DNA of 64,000 nucleotides from Pseudobutyrivibrio ruminis DSM 9787 (GTDB taxonomy: Bacteria > Bacillota > Clostridia > Lachnospirales > Lachnospiraceae): positions 1 through 64,000 of the forward strand of contig NZ_OBMR01000012.1 in assembly GCF_900218035.1 (NCBI RefSeq), written 5' to 3'. Positions 9,338-15,868 of this stretch are shown here, piece after piece (within the stretch, counting starts at the first letter, position 1; every line of letters starts with the position of its first letter). The position numbers were made by a program, and so were the translations under genes. A model generated the notes under the pieces. The model was not told the DNA's origin, did no database searches, and saw nothing but the letters and a program-made list of their open reading frames with translations.

Positions 9338-9466
9338 ATGTTCGAAGAAGTATCATTCCAAATGTACAGCGTGTATGCTGATTACGAAAAATACTGCGCA
9401 AGAAAGAAGAAGGAAGGCGTTGAACCAGTTTCATTTTTCAAGTACGCCTTTGGACAGTTCGACTAA
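9338..9466 (+). CDS. Small protein of 42 residues, unknown function
   Basis: ATG at 9338-9340 lies 7 nt after a perfect AGGAGG, and the frame closes with TAA at 9464-9466. The product has 42 residues (MFEEVSFQMYSVYADYEKYC… ending FFKYAFGQFD). It is acidic at the start, Lys/Arg-rich in the middle (CARKKKEG) and aromatic-rich, with no membrane segment. A consensus promoter, an ideal ribosome site and a strong terminator tightly frame it, which is good evidence for a real, possibly highly expressed gene. I do not recognise a family. Confidence 0.75.
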   Translation: MFEEVSFQMYSVYADYEKYCARKKKEGVEPVSFFKYAFGQFD

Positions 9467-9492
9467 GAACTGTTTTCACTACAAAAATAACA

Positions 9493-9520
9493 GGGACTCC
9501 CAATCGGGAGTCCCTTTCTT
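9493..9520 (+). terminator. Rho-independent terminator of the small-protein gene
   Basis: GGGACTCCC (9493-9501), loop AATC and GGGAGTCCC (9506-9514) form a perfect 9-bp stem followed by TTTCTTATT. It lies 26 nt after the stop codon of the small gene and 13 nt before the giant palindrome begins. Confidence 0.9.
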
Positions 9521-9532
9521 ATTGTCTCCCCA

Positions 9533-10233
9533 AAATTCCCATGCCCCTCTCTCATCTTCCGGGCATTTTGCACCCCGCCACCAAAAAACTACGCCAGCCC
9601 CAGCCCTGCCCATCTATTCGGCCCTGCCACCCGGCCCCCTGCACATTGCATTCAGATTATGATTTTCTAAGTGGGCAGTGTCGCTTTCCTTATATGCAGG
9701 TGTTCTTTCAATTCTTTGCACTGCTAACGCCGATGTATGCTGAGGGCAGACATGCTATCTTCTCAAGTTATATCTCCACATCAAATTTAGGAATAATTGC
9801 AGCGACATTTGAAGTGAGCCTAGAAAATTAGAAAGGGGTATTTTGAGATGATTATGCGCGAGGCGCCATGGACGGCGCCGAGAGCCCGACAACGAAATGG
9901 ACTGAGTTAAAGGGCGGCGCATAAACATCCAAAATCCCCTTTCTAAATTTTCTTGGCAAACGGAGTATGAGCTCAATTATCCTAAATTTGTGTGGAGATA
10001 ATAATGTGTTTATACATGTCTGCCCTCTACATACATTGGCTTCGCATTGCAAAACCAGTGAAAGGACACCTGCTAAAAGCTCCCTTTGCCCACTAAGAAA
10101 ATCTATAATCTTCGCAAAATCGTGCAGGGGGCTGGGTGGCAGGGCCAATTGATGGGCAGGGCCGGGGCTGGCGGTAAATATACTATGGCGGGGTGCAAAA
10201 ATGCCCCTGGGGTTACCAGGGGCATGGGAATTT
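9533..10233. repeat. Giant imperfect palindrome, element 1 (701 nt)
   Basis: AAATTCCCATGCCCC at 9533 is matched by its reverse complement ending at 10233. Between them the two arms of about 325 nt keep pairing to the centre, with many mismatches and small indels. Matched blocks include TTTGCACCCCGCCA, GGGCAGACATG, TATCTCCACA and CAAATTTAGG. The tip is forked. A closing stem ATGCGC/GCGCAT (9854-9859, 9917-9922) encloses a GC-rich hairpin at 9862-9879 (stem GGCGCC, loop ATGGAC) and a second hairpin at 9884-9915. Open frames inside are short, occur on both strands and have no ribosome sites, so I call no gene. It starts 13 nt after the small-gene terminator and ends 4 nt from the gltA-like stop codon. 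Confidence 0.9.
10197..10225 (-). terminator. Terminator of the NfnAB pair, formed by the outer end of element 1
   Basis: On the minus strand ATGCCCCTGG, loop TAACC and CCAGGGGCAT form a 10-bp stem, followed by TTTTG. It lies 12 nt after the stop codon of the gene at 10238. The same bases are the outermost part of the right arm of the giant palindrome. The left arm has a weaker, mirrored hairpin (ATGCCC 9541-9546, GGGCAT 9561-9566, then TTTT). Confidence 0.85.
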
Positions 10234-10237
10234 GAGT

Positions 10238-11623
10238 TTATTTTGACTGGAAGTACTTGTCGATGGCAGCTGCGGCTGTTTTGCCGGCTCCCATGGCAAG
10301 GATTACGGTTGCGGCACCAGTTACGGCATCACCACCGGCGTAAACGCCAGTCTTTGTGGTTGCGCCATCTTCTGTTGCAATTAAGCAGCCTTTCTTATTT
10401 GTATCAAGTCCAGCTGTTGTGCTAGAGATAAGTGGGTTTGGTGATGTACCAAGTGACATGATAACTGTGTCACATTCGATTTCGTACTCACTGCCAGGGA
10501 TTTCTACTGGTCTACGACGACCTGAAGCGTCTGGCTCACCAAGTTCCATCTTGATAATCTTGCATCCACGAACTGCGCCTTCCTCGTTAACAAGGATTTC
10601 TACTGGATTCTGAAGAAGATCGAAGATTACGCCTTCTTCCTTTGCGTGATGTACTTCTTCTGCTCTTGCTGGAAGCTCTGCTTCGCTACGACGGTATACA
10701 ACGTGTACCTCAGCTCCAAGACGAAGTGCTGTACGAGCTGCGTCCATTGCTACGTTACCACCACCAACAACTACTACTTTCTTTCCGCGAGCGATTGGAG
10801 TGTCATAGCCTTCCTTGAATGCCTTCATAAGATTGTTTCTTGTAAGGAATTCGTTTGCAGAGAATACTCCGTTTGCTTGCTCGCCAGGAATATGCATAAA
10901 CATTGGAAGACCTGCTCCAGAGCCGATAAATACAGCTTCAAAGCCTTCCTGTTCAATAAGCTCATCAATTGTAATAGAACGACCAATGATTACGTTCTTT
11001 TCGAATTTAACGCCGAGAGCCTTTACGTTCTCAACCTCAGCCTTAACAACCTTGTCCTTTGGAAGACGGAACTCAGGAATACCGTATACTAATACACCAC
11101 CCATTTCGTGAAGTGCTTCAAATACAGTAACATCATATCCAGCCTTTGCAAGATCGCCAGCTGCTGTAAGACCTGAAGGGCCTGAACCAATAACTGCAAC
11201 CTTGTGACCATTTGGAGTAGATGTGTTCTTTGGCTTGATGCCGTTTTCTCTAGCCCAGTCAGCAACGAAACGCTCAAGCTTACCGATTGCTACAGCTTCG
11301 CCCTTGATTCCGCGAACACACTGACCTTCGCACTGTGATTCCTGAGGACATACACGACCACATACTGCAGGAAGTGCTGAAGACTCAGAAATAATTTCGT
11401 ATGCTCTCTCAAAGTTACGATTCTTAACCTGCTCGATAAATGCAGGAATATTGATAGAAACAGGACATCCGCCTACGCATTTAGGATTCTTGCAGTTTAA
11501 GCAACGGCTTGCTTCAGCAACTGCCTCTTCCTCTGTATATCCAAGACATACTTCATCAAAGTTTGTAGCACGAACCTTAGGATCCTGCTCAGAAATAGGT
11601 ACTCTAACCATCATATCTGCCAT
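10238..11623 (-). CDS. nfnB: NADPH-dependent flavoprotein, NfnB / GltA-type (glutamate synthase small-subunit homolog)
   Basis: A 461-residue FAD/NAD(P)-binding, iron-sulfur protein. The N-terminus has the two Cys clusters of glutamate synthase beta-type subunits (CLNCKNPKCVGGC at about 42-54; CGRVCPQESQCEGQC at about 89-103) for two 4Fe-4S centres. GSGPSGLTAAGDLA (about 147) is the FAD loop and VVGGGNVAMDAARTA (about 286) the NADPH loop. This profile fits homotetrameric GltA, SudA and NfnB. The partner gene, overlapping by 1 nt, is the NfnA/SudB-type subunit. The pair is therefore most likely the ferredoxin-NAD(P) bifurcating transhydrogenase NfnAB. Older databases call it glutamate synthase or sulfide dehydrogenase. 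Confidence 0.85.
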   Translation of the reverse strand: MADMMVRVPISEQDPKVRATNFDEVCLGYTEEEAVAEASRCLNCKNPKCVGGCPVSINIPAFIEQVKNRNFERAYEIISESSALPAVCGRVCPQESQCEGQCVRGIKGEAVAIGKLERFVADWARENGIKPKNTSTPNGHKVAVIGSGPSGLTAAGDLAKAGYDVTVFEALHEMGGVLVYGIPEFRLPKDKVVKAEVENVKALGVKFEKNVIIGRSITIDELIEQEGFEAVFIGSGAGLPMFMHIPGEQANGVFSANEFLTRNNLMKAFKEGYDTPIARGKKVVVVGGGNVAMDAARTALRLGAEVHVVYRRSEAELPARAEEVHHAKEEGVIFDLLQNPVEILVNEEGAVRGCKIIKMELGEPDASGRRRPVEIPGSEYEIECDTVIMSLGTSPNPLISSTTAGLDTNKKGCLIATEDGATTKTGVYAGGDAVTGAATVILAMGAGKTAAAAIDKYFQSK

Positions 11624-12513
11624 TATTTGTCACCTCCGCAATTTCCACATCCACCGTGATGAGTGTCGCCTTCCTGAAGCTTAAGAAGAGCTCTTCCTTC
11701 TTCAGTCTTGTACTGCTTAGCACGAGCCATAGCCTGATCAAAATCAACTAAATGACCATCAAACTCAGGACCGTCTACACAAGCGAATTTAACTTCATCA
11801 CCAACTACAAGTCGACAAGCACCACACATACCTGTACCATCAACCATGATTGGGTTCATAGATACAACTGTAGGGATGCCAAGCTCCTTTGTAAGGAGGC
11901 AAACAAATTTCATCATAATCATAGGACCGATTGCAACACAGTGGTCGAAGCTCTTTCCTGCATCAATAAGAGCCTGAAGCTGCTGGCAGCCATTACCATG
12001 GAATCCATAGCTTCCATCATCTGTAGCAAGATAAAGCTCTGTAGCTACTGCTCTCATCTCATCCTCATAGAAAAGGATATCCTTAGTACGAGCGCCGATA
12101 ATAACTGTTGAATCAACACCGTGCTCTTTGAGCCACTTAACCTGTGGATATACTGGTGCAGTTCCAACACCACCTGCGATGAATACAATTTTCTTCTTCT
12201 TTGTCTCTTCAAGGTTTGCCTCGATGCAAAGCTCTGAAGGCTGACCTAAAGGACCAACGAAATCATCAAATGCATCTCCTTCGTTAAGTAAAGCCATGCG
12301 CTCAGTTGAAGCACCAACTGTCTGGAATACAATAGTAACTGTGCCTTCGTTTCTATCGTAATCACATATTGTAAGAGGAATTCTTTCTCCTTCTTCATCA
12401 ATTTTAACAATGATAAACTGACCTGGTAGACATCCTGAAGCAACTCTAGGGGCTTTTACTACCATAAGGTAAATCTTATCTGAAAGCATTTCCTTCTTTA
12501 AGATTTGATACAT
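11623..12513 (-). CDS. nfnA: FAD/2Fe-2S ferredoxin-NAD reductase subunit, NfnA / SudB-type
   Basis: A 296-residue protein of the PyrK/ferredoxin reductase superfamily. It has an N-terminal FAD-binding barrel (RIPLTICDYDR at about 53-63), an NAD-binding domain (IAGGVGTAPVYPQ at about 110) and a C-terminal 2Fe-2S site (GMCGACRLVVGDEVKFACVDG). It ends in a glycine/cysteine tail (HHGGCGNCGGDK). I chose ATG at 12513 because AAGGAG lies 8 nt before it; an in-frame ATG at 12537 has no good site. With the next gene it forms an NfnAB-like complex linking ferredoxin, NADH and NADPH pools, central in fermenting Clostridia. The start region follows an AT-rich leader. Confidence 0.83.
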   Translation of the reverse strand: MYQILKKEMLSDKIYLMVVKAPRVASGCLPGQFIIVKIDEEGERIPLTICDYDRNEGTVTIVFQTVGASTERMALLNEGDAFDDFVGPLGQPSELCIEANLEETKKKKIVFIAGGVGTAPVYPQVKWLKEHGVDSTVIIGARTKDILFYEDEMRAVATELYLATDDGSYGFHGNGCQQLQALIDAGKSFDHCVAIGPMIMMKFVCLLTKELGIPTVVSMNPIMVDGTGMCGACRLVVGDEVKFACVDGPEFDGHLVDFDQAMARAKQYKTEEGRALLKLQEGDTHHGGCGNCGGDK

Positions 12514-12633
12514 AAAATAGACTCCTTCCCTTTTCACATTTCTATATAATGTATATCATTTCTTTAGCTTTGTAAAGTGCTAAAGCAAATTTACGTTTAT
12601 AAAAGTTTAAATATTTAAAATTATTATTACGCA

Positions 12634-12689
12634 AAAGTTTACCCCACACATCATAGATAATTAACGTTATTATGAATGTTGTGTGGGGT
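12634..12689 (-). terminator. Terminator of the COG0523 gene pair
   Basis: ACCCCACACA (12641-12650) and TGTGTGGGGT (12680-12689) form a 10-bp stem. In the minus direction it is followed by AAACTTTTG, 20 nt after the stop codon at 12710. The loop (12651-12679) is 29 nt and holds a smaller AT palindrome (TTAACGTTA). It separates this operon from nfnAB. Confidence 0.75.
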
Positions 12690-12709
12690 TACATTGACTG
12701 TAACTTTAT

Positions 12710-13666
12710 TTAACTAAAATAAACCAATTCGTCTTCTGGCTTTTCTGTAGGCTCTACCGATACTGGATAGAGAACAGGGCCTTTTCCTTTGTATTCTTTT
12801 GCGAATTCTACTTTGATTGTAGCTGTAATATCAATCCAGCTTCTGTGGCCTAATGTAGATGCCTTATCCCACTTACACTTCATGCCAAGGAACTGAATAT
12901 CCTCAACACAACATGTCATTGCAAATCTACCTGGAATAAATACATCTCTTCTAAGCTTGCCATCATTTGGATTGTAAACTAAACCAGTGAAGTGGATTGT
13001 CTTGCCATCGTATTTCTTTGGCGCATCCATACAATCCATAAACCACAAAGCATAATCAGCATCTGAAATCTCGATTACATCTGCATTTAAATCAAATGGA
13101 AGCTCCTCTGGTGAATCATCAATTGATCCATCTGCACGCTCATAAACGATTTGTGCTGGTCTGTTCATTGATTTGATCTGACCACGGAACTTAGACTTTG
13201 GTGTAGCATCAGTACATCTGTTGAAGATAACTACTTCTGCCTTAAAAAGCTGCTCCATCATCATGGTACGCATGTTGTTAAGGTAGTTTTCAAATGTAGT
13301 AGCATCAACAGTAGCAAGTGACTGCGCTGGTACCCATCCTTCTGGAAGTGGCTCATCATAAATGTGATCCACACCCCATGTGCCGTTGTACTCAAGGAAA
13401 ACTACATCTGGATCATATTCCTTTGAAATCTTTGTAAGATTTTTAAGATTGAACTCATCCTCTGATTCGATTGTAGCAACCTTTGCATTGATAGTCTTAA
13501 GCTTTTCGATGTCGTATTCAACATCTCCATCCTCACAAGACAAAATGAGGATTTTATCGTCTCCACCTTGAGTGAAGTCATTTTCAAACAATGTCTCCTG
13601 GATAAGGGTAGTTTTTCCACTATCCATAAATCCAGTAAAGACATAAACTGGTATATCTTTTGCCAT
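12710..13666 (-). CDS. CobW/COG0523 GTPase fused to a YcgQ-like (DUF1980) C-terminal domain
   Basis: A 318-residue protein. The N-terminus is a COG0523 G3E-family GTPase with Walker A GFMDSGKTT (11-19), a B-like region (PDVVFLEYNGTWG) and IFNRCTDAT in place of NKxD. The typical CxCC metal motif is missing. From about residue 225 the sequence (GLVYNPNDGKLRRDVFIPGRFAMTCC … ending EKPEDELVYF) resembles the C-terminal domain of YcgQ / TIGR03943, a zinc-regulated protein that pairs with permease YcgR. No permease gene is adjacent. It lies 36 nt after a His-rich COG0523 gene, so a shared metal-handling role, probably zinc, is likely. The fusion call rests on motif memory. Confidence 0.7.
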   Translation of the reverse strand: MAKDIPVYVFTGFMDSGKTTLIQETLFENDFTQGGDDKILILSCEDGDVEYDIEKLKTINAKVATIESEDEFNLKNLTKISKEYDPDVVFLEYNGTWGVDHIYDEPLPEGWVPAQSLATVDATTFENYLNNMRTMMMEQLFKAEVVIFNRCTDATPKSKFRGQIKSMNRPAQIVYERADGSIDDSPEELPFDLNADVIEISDADYALWFMDCMDAPKKYDGKTIHFTGLVYNPNDGKLRRDVFIPGRFAMTCCVEDIQFLGMKCKWDKASTLGHRSWIDITATIKVEFAKEYKGKGPVLYPVSVEPTEKPEDELVYFS

Positions 13667-13702
13667 ATTAACCTCTATTAACTAAATCTAACGAACTACT
13701 GA

Positions 13703-14842
13703 TTAAAGACCAAAAAGCTCCTCAACCTTGTGCTCATCAACATCTGCACCGATAACAACAAGACGTCCTGTGTAGTCTGGCTCGCCAGCTCTAAGCTCGT
13801 ATTCACCGTCAACAAAGTCGAAGTAAATCCAACCGCCGTTAACATCCTCAACCATACCCTTTGAACGGATGATTGTACCGTAGTCTGTTGTTTCAGCAAA
13901 TGCCTTCATAGCCTTTTCGATTGTAGACTTTTCGAACTTGTGAGGAGTCTCAATTCCCCATGTATCGAATACTTCATCAGCATGGTGATGATGGTGATCA
14001 TGATCGTGGCAACCGCATGTGCAGTTCTCATCATGCTCATGATGATGGTGATGCTCATGCTCCTCATGATCATGGTCATGGTCGTGATGATGATGCTCGT
14101 GCTCCTCGTGATCATGGTCGTGATCGTGATGATGATGCTCGTGCTCCTCGTGATCGTGATCGTGATGATGATGTTCGTGCTCATGCTCTTCCTCATCATG
14201 CTCGTGAGCTTCCTCTGCAAGATGCTTCATCTCTGAAGCAAGGTTGTCCTGTCCTTCCATAACTGAAAGAAGCTTTTCTCCTGAGATTTCATCCCATGGA
14301 GTTGTAATGATAGCAGCCTTTGAATTAAGCTTCTGAATCTGCTTTACACAGAACTCAAGCTGATCTTCGGTAGCTGTCTGTGAACGTGAAAGTACAACTG
14401 TTGTAGCAAACTCGATCTGGTTGTTGAAGAACTCACCAAAGGCCTTCATCTGCTTTGAAGCCTTAAGTGCATTAACAACTGTAACAAGACCTGTAAGCTT
14501 AACGTCTGCTGTCTCCTCAAGCTTGATAACAGATGTCATAACATCTGAAAGCTTACCTACGCCTGATGGCTCGATAAGGATTCTGTCTGGAGAGAACTTC
14601 TCAAGAACCTCGTGTAAGTTCTTATCAAAGTCACCAACCAGTGAACAGCAAATACATCCTGAGTTCATCTCTGAAATAGTGATACCAGCATCCTTAAGGA
14701 AGCCACCATCGATACCTACCTCACCAAACTCATTTTCAATAAGAACTACTTTCTCACCCTTGTATGCCTCTTCAAGCATTTTCTTGATGTAAGTAGTCTT
14801 TCCTGCACCTAAAAATCCTGAAATTATATCAATCTTTGTCAT
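13703..14842 (-). CDS. CobW/COG0523 metallochaperone GTPase with a His/Asp/Glu-rich tract
   Basis: A 379-residue G3E GTPase. Walker A is GFLGAGKTT (9-17), the metal motif CICC lies at about 63-66 (NSGCICCSLVGDF), and EPSGVGKLSDV is the second GTPase motif. The usual NKxD is replaced by LSRSQTATED. Residues about 212-288 are almost only H, D and E in repeated units (EEHEHHHHDHDHD), closing with CTCGCHDHDHHHHH: an obvious metal-binding tail inserted before the CobW C-terminal domain. The tract is coded by imperfect tandem repeats at about 13978-14205. It is first gene of a two-gene operon and is probably a zinc or cobalt metallochaperone. Confidence 0.87.
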   Translation of the reverse strand: MTKIDIISGFLGAGKTTYIKKMLEEAYKGEKVVLIENEFGEVGIDGGFLKDAGITISEMNSGCICCSLVGDFDKNLHEVLEKFSPDRILIEPSGVGKLSDVMTSVIKLEETADVKLTGLVTVVNALKASKQMKAFGEFFNNQIEFATTVVLSRSQTATEDQLEFCVKQIQKLNSKAAIITTPWDEISGEKLLSVMEGQDNLASEMKHLAEEAHEHDEEEHEHEHHHHDHDHEEHEHHHHDHDHDHEEHEHHHHDHDHDHEEHEHHHHHEHDENCTCGCHDHDHHHHHADEVFDTWGIETPHKFEKSTIEKAMKAFAETTDYGTIIRSKGMVEDVNGGWIYFDFVDGEYELRAGEPDYTGRLVVIGADVDEHKVEELFGL

Positions 14843-14856
14843 ATTAAAAACCTCTC

Positions 14857-14973
14857 TTTTCCAAAGAATATATTATAAACCCACTAACGAAATATGATAG
14901 CACAGAATTGTGAAAAGTTCTATAGTTATCATTGTATTAATTGTGTGCAATTATTTATATATTCTTTGGAAAA
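14857..14973. repeat. 17-bp perfect inverted repeat upstream of the metallochaperone operon
   Basis: TTTTCCAAAGAATATAT at 14857-14873 and its exact reverse complement at 14957-14973 enclose 83 nt of AT-rich sequence. The inner copy lies 15 nt upstream of the metallochaperone ATG, so both copies flank the likely promoter. It could be a paired operator, a long-range leader stem or ends of a decayed small element. It does not match the Bacillus Zur box. Confidence 0.7.
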
Positions 14974-14980
14974 TGGATAC

Positions 14981-15009
14981 AAAAAAGGTTGCCTATTTCT
15001 AGGCAACCT
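14981..15009 (-). terminator. Terminator of the PTS operon
   Basis: On the minus strand AGGTTGCC, loop TAGAAATA and GGCAACCT form an 8-bp stem followed by seven-fold T-rich sequence (TTTTTTG). It lies 7 nt after the stop codon of the antiterminator gene. Confidence 0.92.
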
Positions 15010-15016
15010 AAAGTAT

Positions 15017-15850
15017 CTAGTTCATTTCATCAAGAGCGACTCTTTCGATATGCATTGCTAAGTACCCGATTTCAGCCTGGTGAATTTCTTTTCCCAAGCT
15101 CACTCCTAGCTCTTTACATATCTTCTGAGACATCTTAAATGAATTAGCAGCAGAGGCGTTGATATAATCGTTCATATCAAGTTTAATCACCTCGCCATTC
15201 ATAGTTCGGGCAATCATGTATCTTATATGATTCAACAACCTATTATAGGACAATGAAGTTGTGTCTATCTTTTTTCCCGTTTCTTTCTCTACCATGGTGA
15301 CACATTCACGGACAGCCTCAGCCATTTGCATAGCAGACGAAACTGCCTGATCCATAATAGATGAATGTATATGCAAAGCTATATAGCCGATTTCGTCGTC
15401 GGTAAGCTCTACGTCAAGACGCTCCTTCAAAAGACCTTTAGCGTTTTCTGCCACTTTAAATTCAGCGTGGAACAAAACTCTAATGTCGTCCGTTAAGGGG
15501 TTTCTAAGTTGCTCATTGTTTTTGCTACGTTTAACGGCAAATTCAATGTGATCAGCCAAAGGCAACATAACGTCTCTGTCGATTGTCTTAAATGCTGCCT
15601 CTGCTCTGTCCAGAATCTCATTTGCGATTTCAAGATATACAGGGTCAATACTAGTTGCTAATTCCTTTTTTCCACCACGTTCGGTAGATTCTTTCAAGGA
15701 ATAAACTTTATGTTCTTCTGATACTTCTATCGTTTCACTAACATGCTTGCCGAAGCCAATTCCCTTGCCCATAATAAGGTACTCTTGGGTTGTATTATCC
15801 AAGATGCCAATCAGCGCATTGTGATTTAGAACTTTTTCAACTCTATACAT
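15017..15850 (-). CDS. licT: BglG/LicT-family transcription antiterminator
   Basis: A 277-residue PTS-regulated antiterminator. An RNA-binding CAT domain (1-55, MYRVEKVLNHNALIG … GKGIGFGK) is followed by PRD1 (about 65-165) and PRD2 (about 170-277). The phosphorylatable histidines sit in LADHIEFAVKR, IALHIHSS, LNHIRYM and YLAMHIERV. I chose ATG at 15850 because TTAGGAG lies 5-6 nt upstream; the alternative at 15868 overlaps the previous gene and has no such site. It follows the PTS gene closely and probably binds the leader at 18096-18180, allowing read-through into ptsG when sugar is present. Symbol licT denotes the family; GlcT is the functional alternative. Confidence 0.87.
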   Translation of the reverse strand: MYRVEKVLNHNALIGILDNTTQEYLIMGKGIGFGKHVSETIEVSEEHKVYSLKESTERGGKKELATSIDPVYLEIANEILDRAEAAFKTIDRDVMLPLADHIEFAVKRSKNNEQLRNPLTDDIRVLFHAEFKVAENAKGLLKERLDVELTDDEIGYIALHIHSSIMDQAVSSAMQMAEAVRECVTMVEKETGKKIDTTSLSYNRLLNHIRYMIARTMNGEVIKLDMNDYINASAANSFKMSQKICKELGVSLGKEIHQAEIGYLAMHIERVALDEMN

Positions 15851-15868
15851 CTGATCTCCTAAATACAT

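Noticed and set aside
9541-10152. Several open frames of 60-135 codons on both strands within and beside giant palindrome 1
   Set aside because: They lack ribosome sites, overlap each other on both strands, follow the inverted-repeat symmetry and have low-complexity Pro/His-rich products. They are by-products of the palindrome.
9533-10233. Reading the palindrome as a known large RNA (OLE, GOLLD, ROOL) or an ordinary repeat such as ERIC
   Set aside because: None of these is, to my knowledge, a near-full-length hairpin of about 700 nt with a forked tip; no characteristic motif of them was seen. A database search with covariance models is needed to be certain.
9533-10233. Insertion sequence or transposon remnant
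   Set aside because: No transposase fragment, and no convincing target duplication at the edges (flanks CTCCCCA and GAGTTTA differ). A fold-back element without genes cannot be excluded.
10646-11111. Plus-strand frames of 98-148 codons opposite the nfnB gene
   Set aside because: Antisense shadows of a well-supported flavoprotein gene, Cys/Tyr-rich and without ribosome sites.
10238-12513. Assimilatory glutamate synthase
   Set aside because: No large GOGAT subunit is present, and the partner gene is the ferredoxin-NAD reductase type, so NfnAB is the better reading.
13978-14205. CRISPR or minisatellite array
   Set aside because: The repeat is in frame, codes for the His/Asp/Glu tail and has no spacers.
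13906-14262. Frames rich in Ile/Thr/Met or His/Asp antisense or shifted to the His-rich tract
   Set aside because: They arise from the GAT/CAT-type repeat read in other frames; the COG0523 frame explains the region fully.
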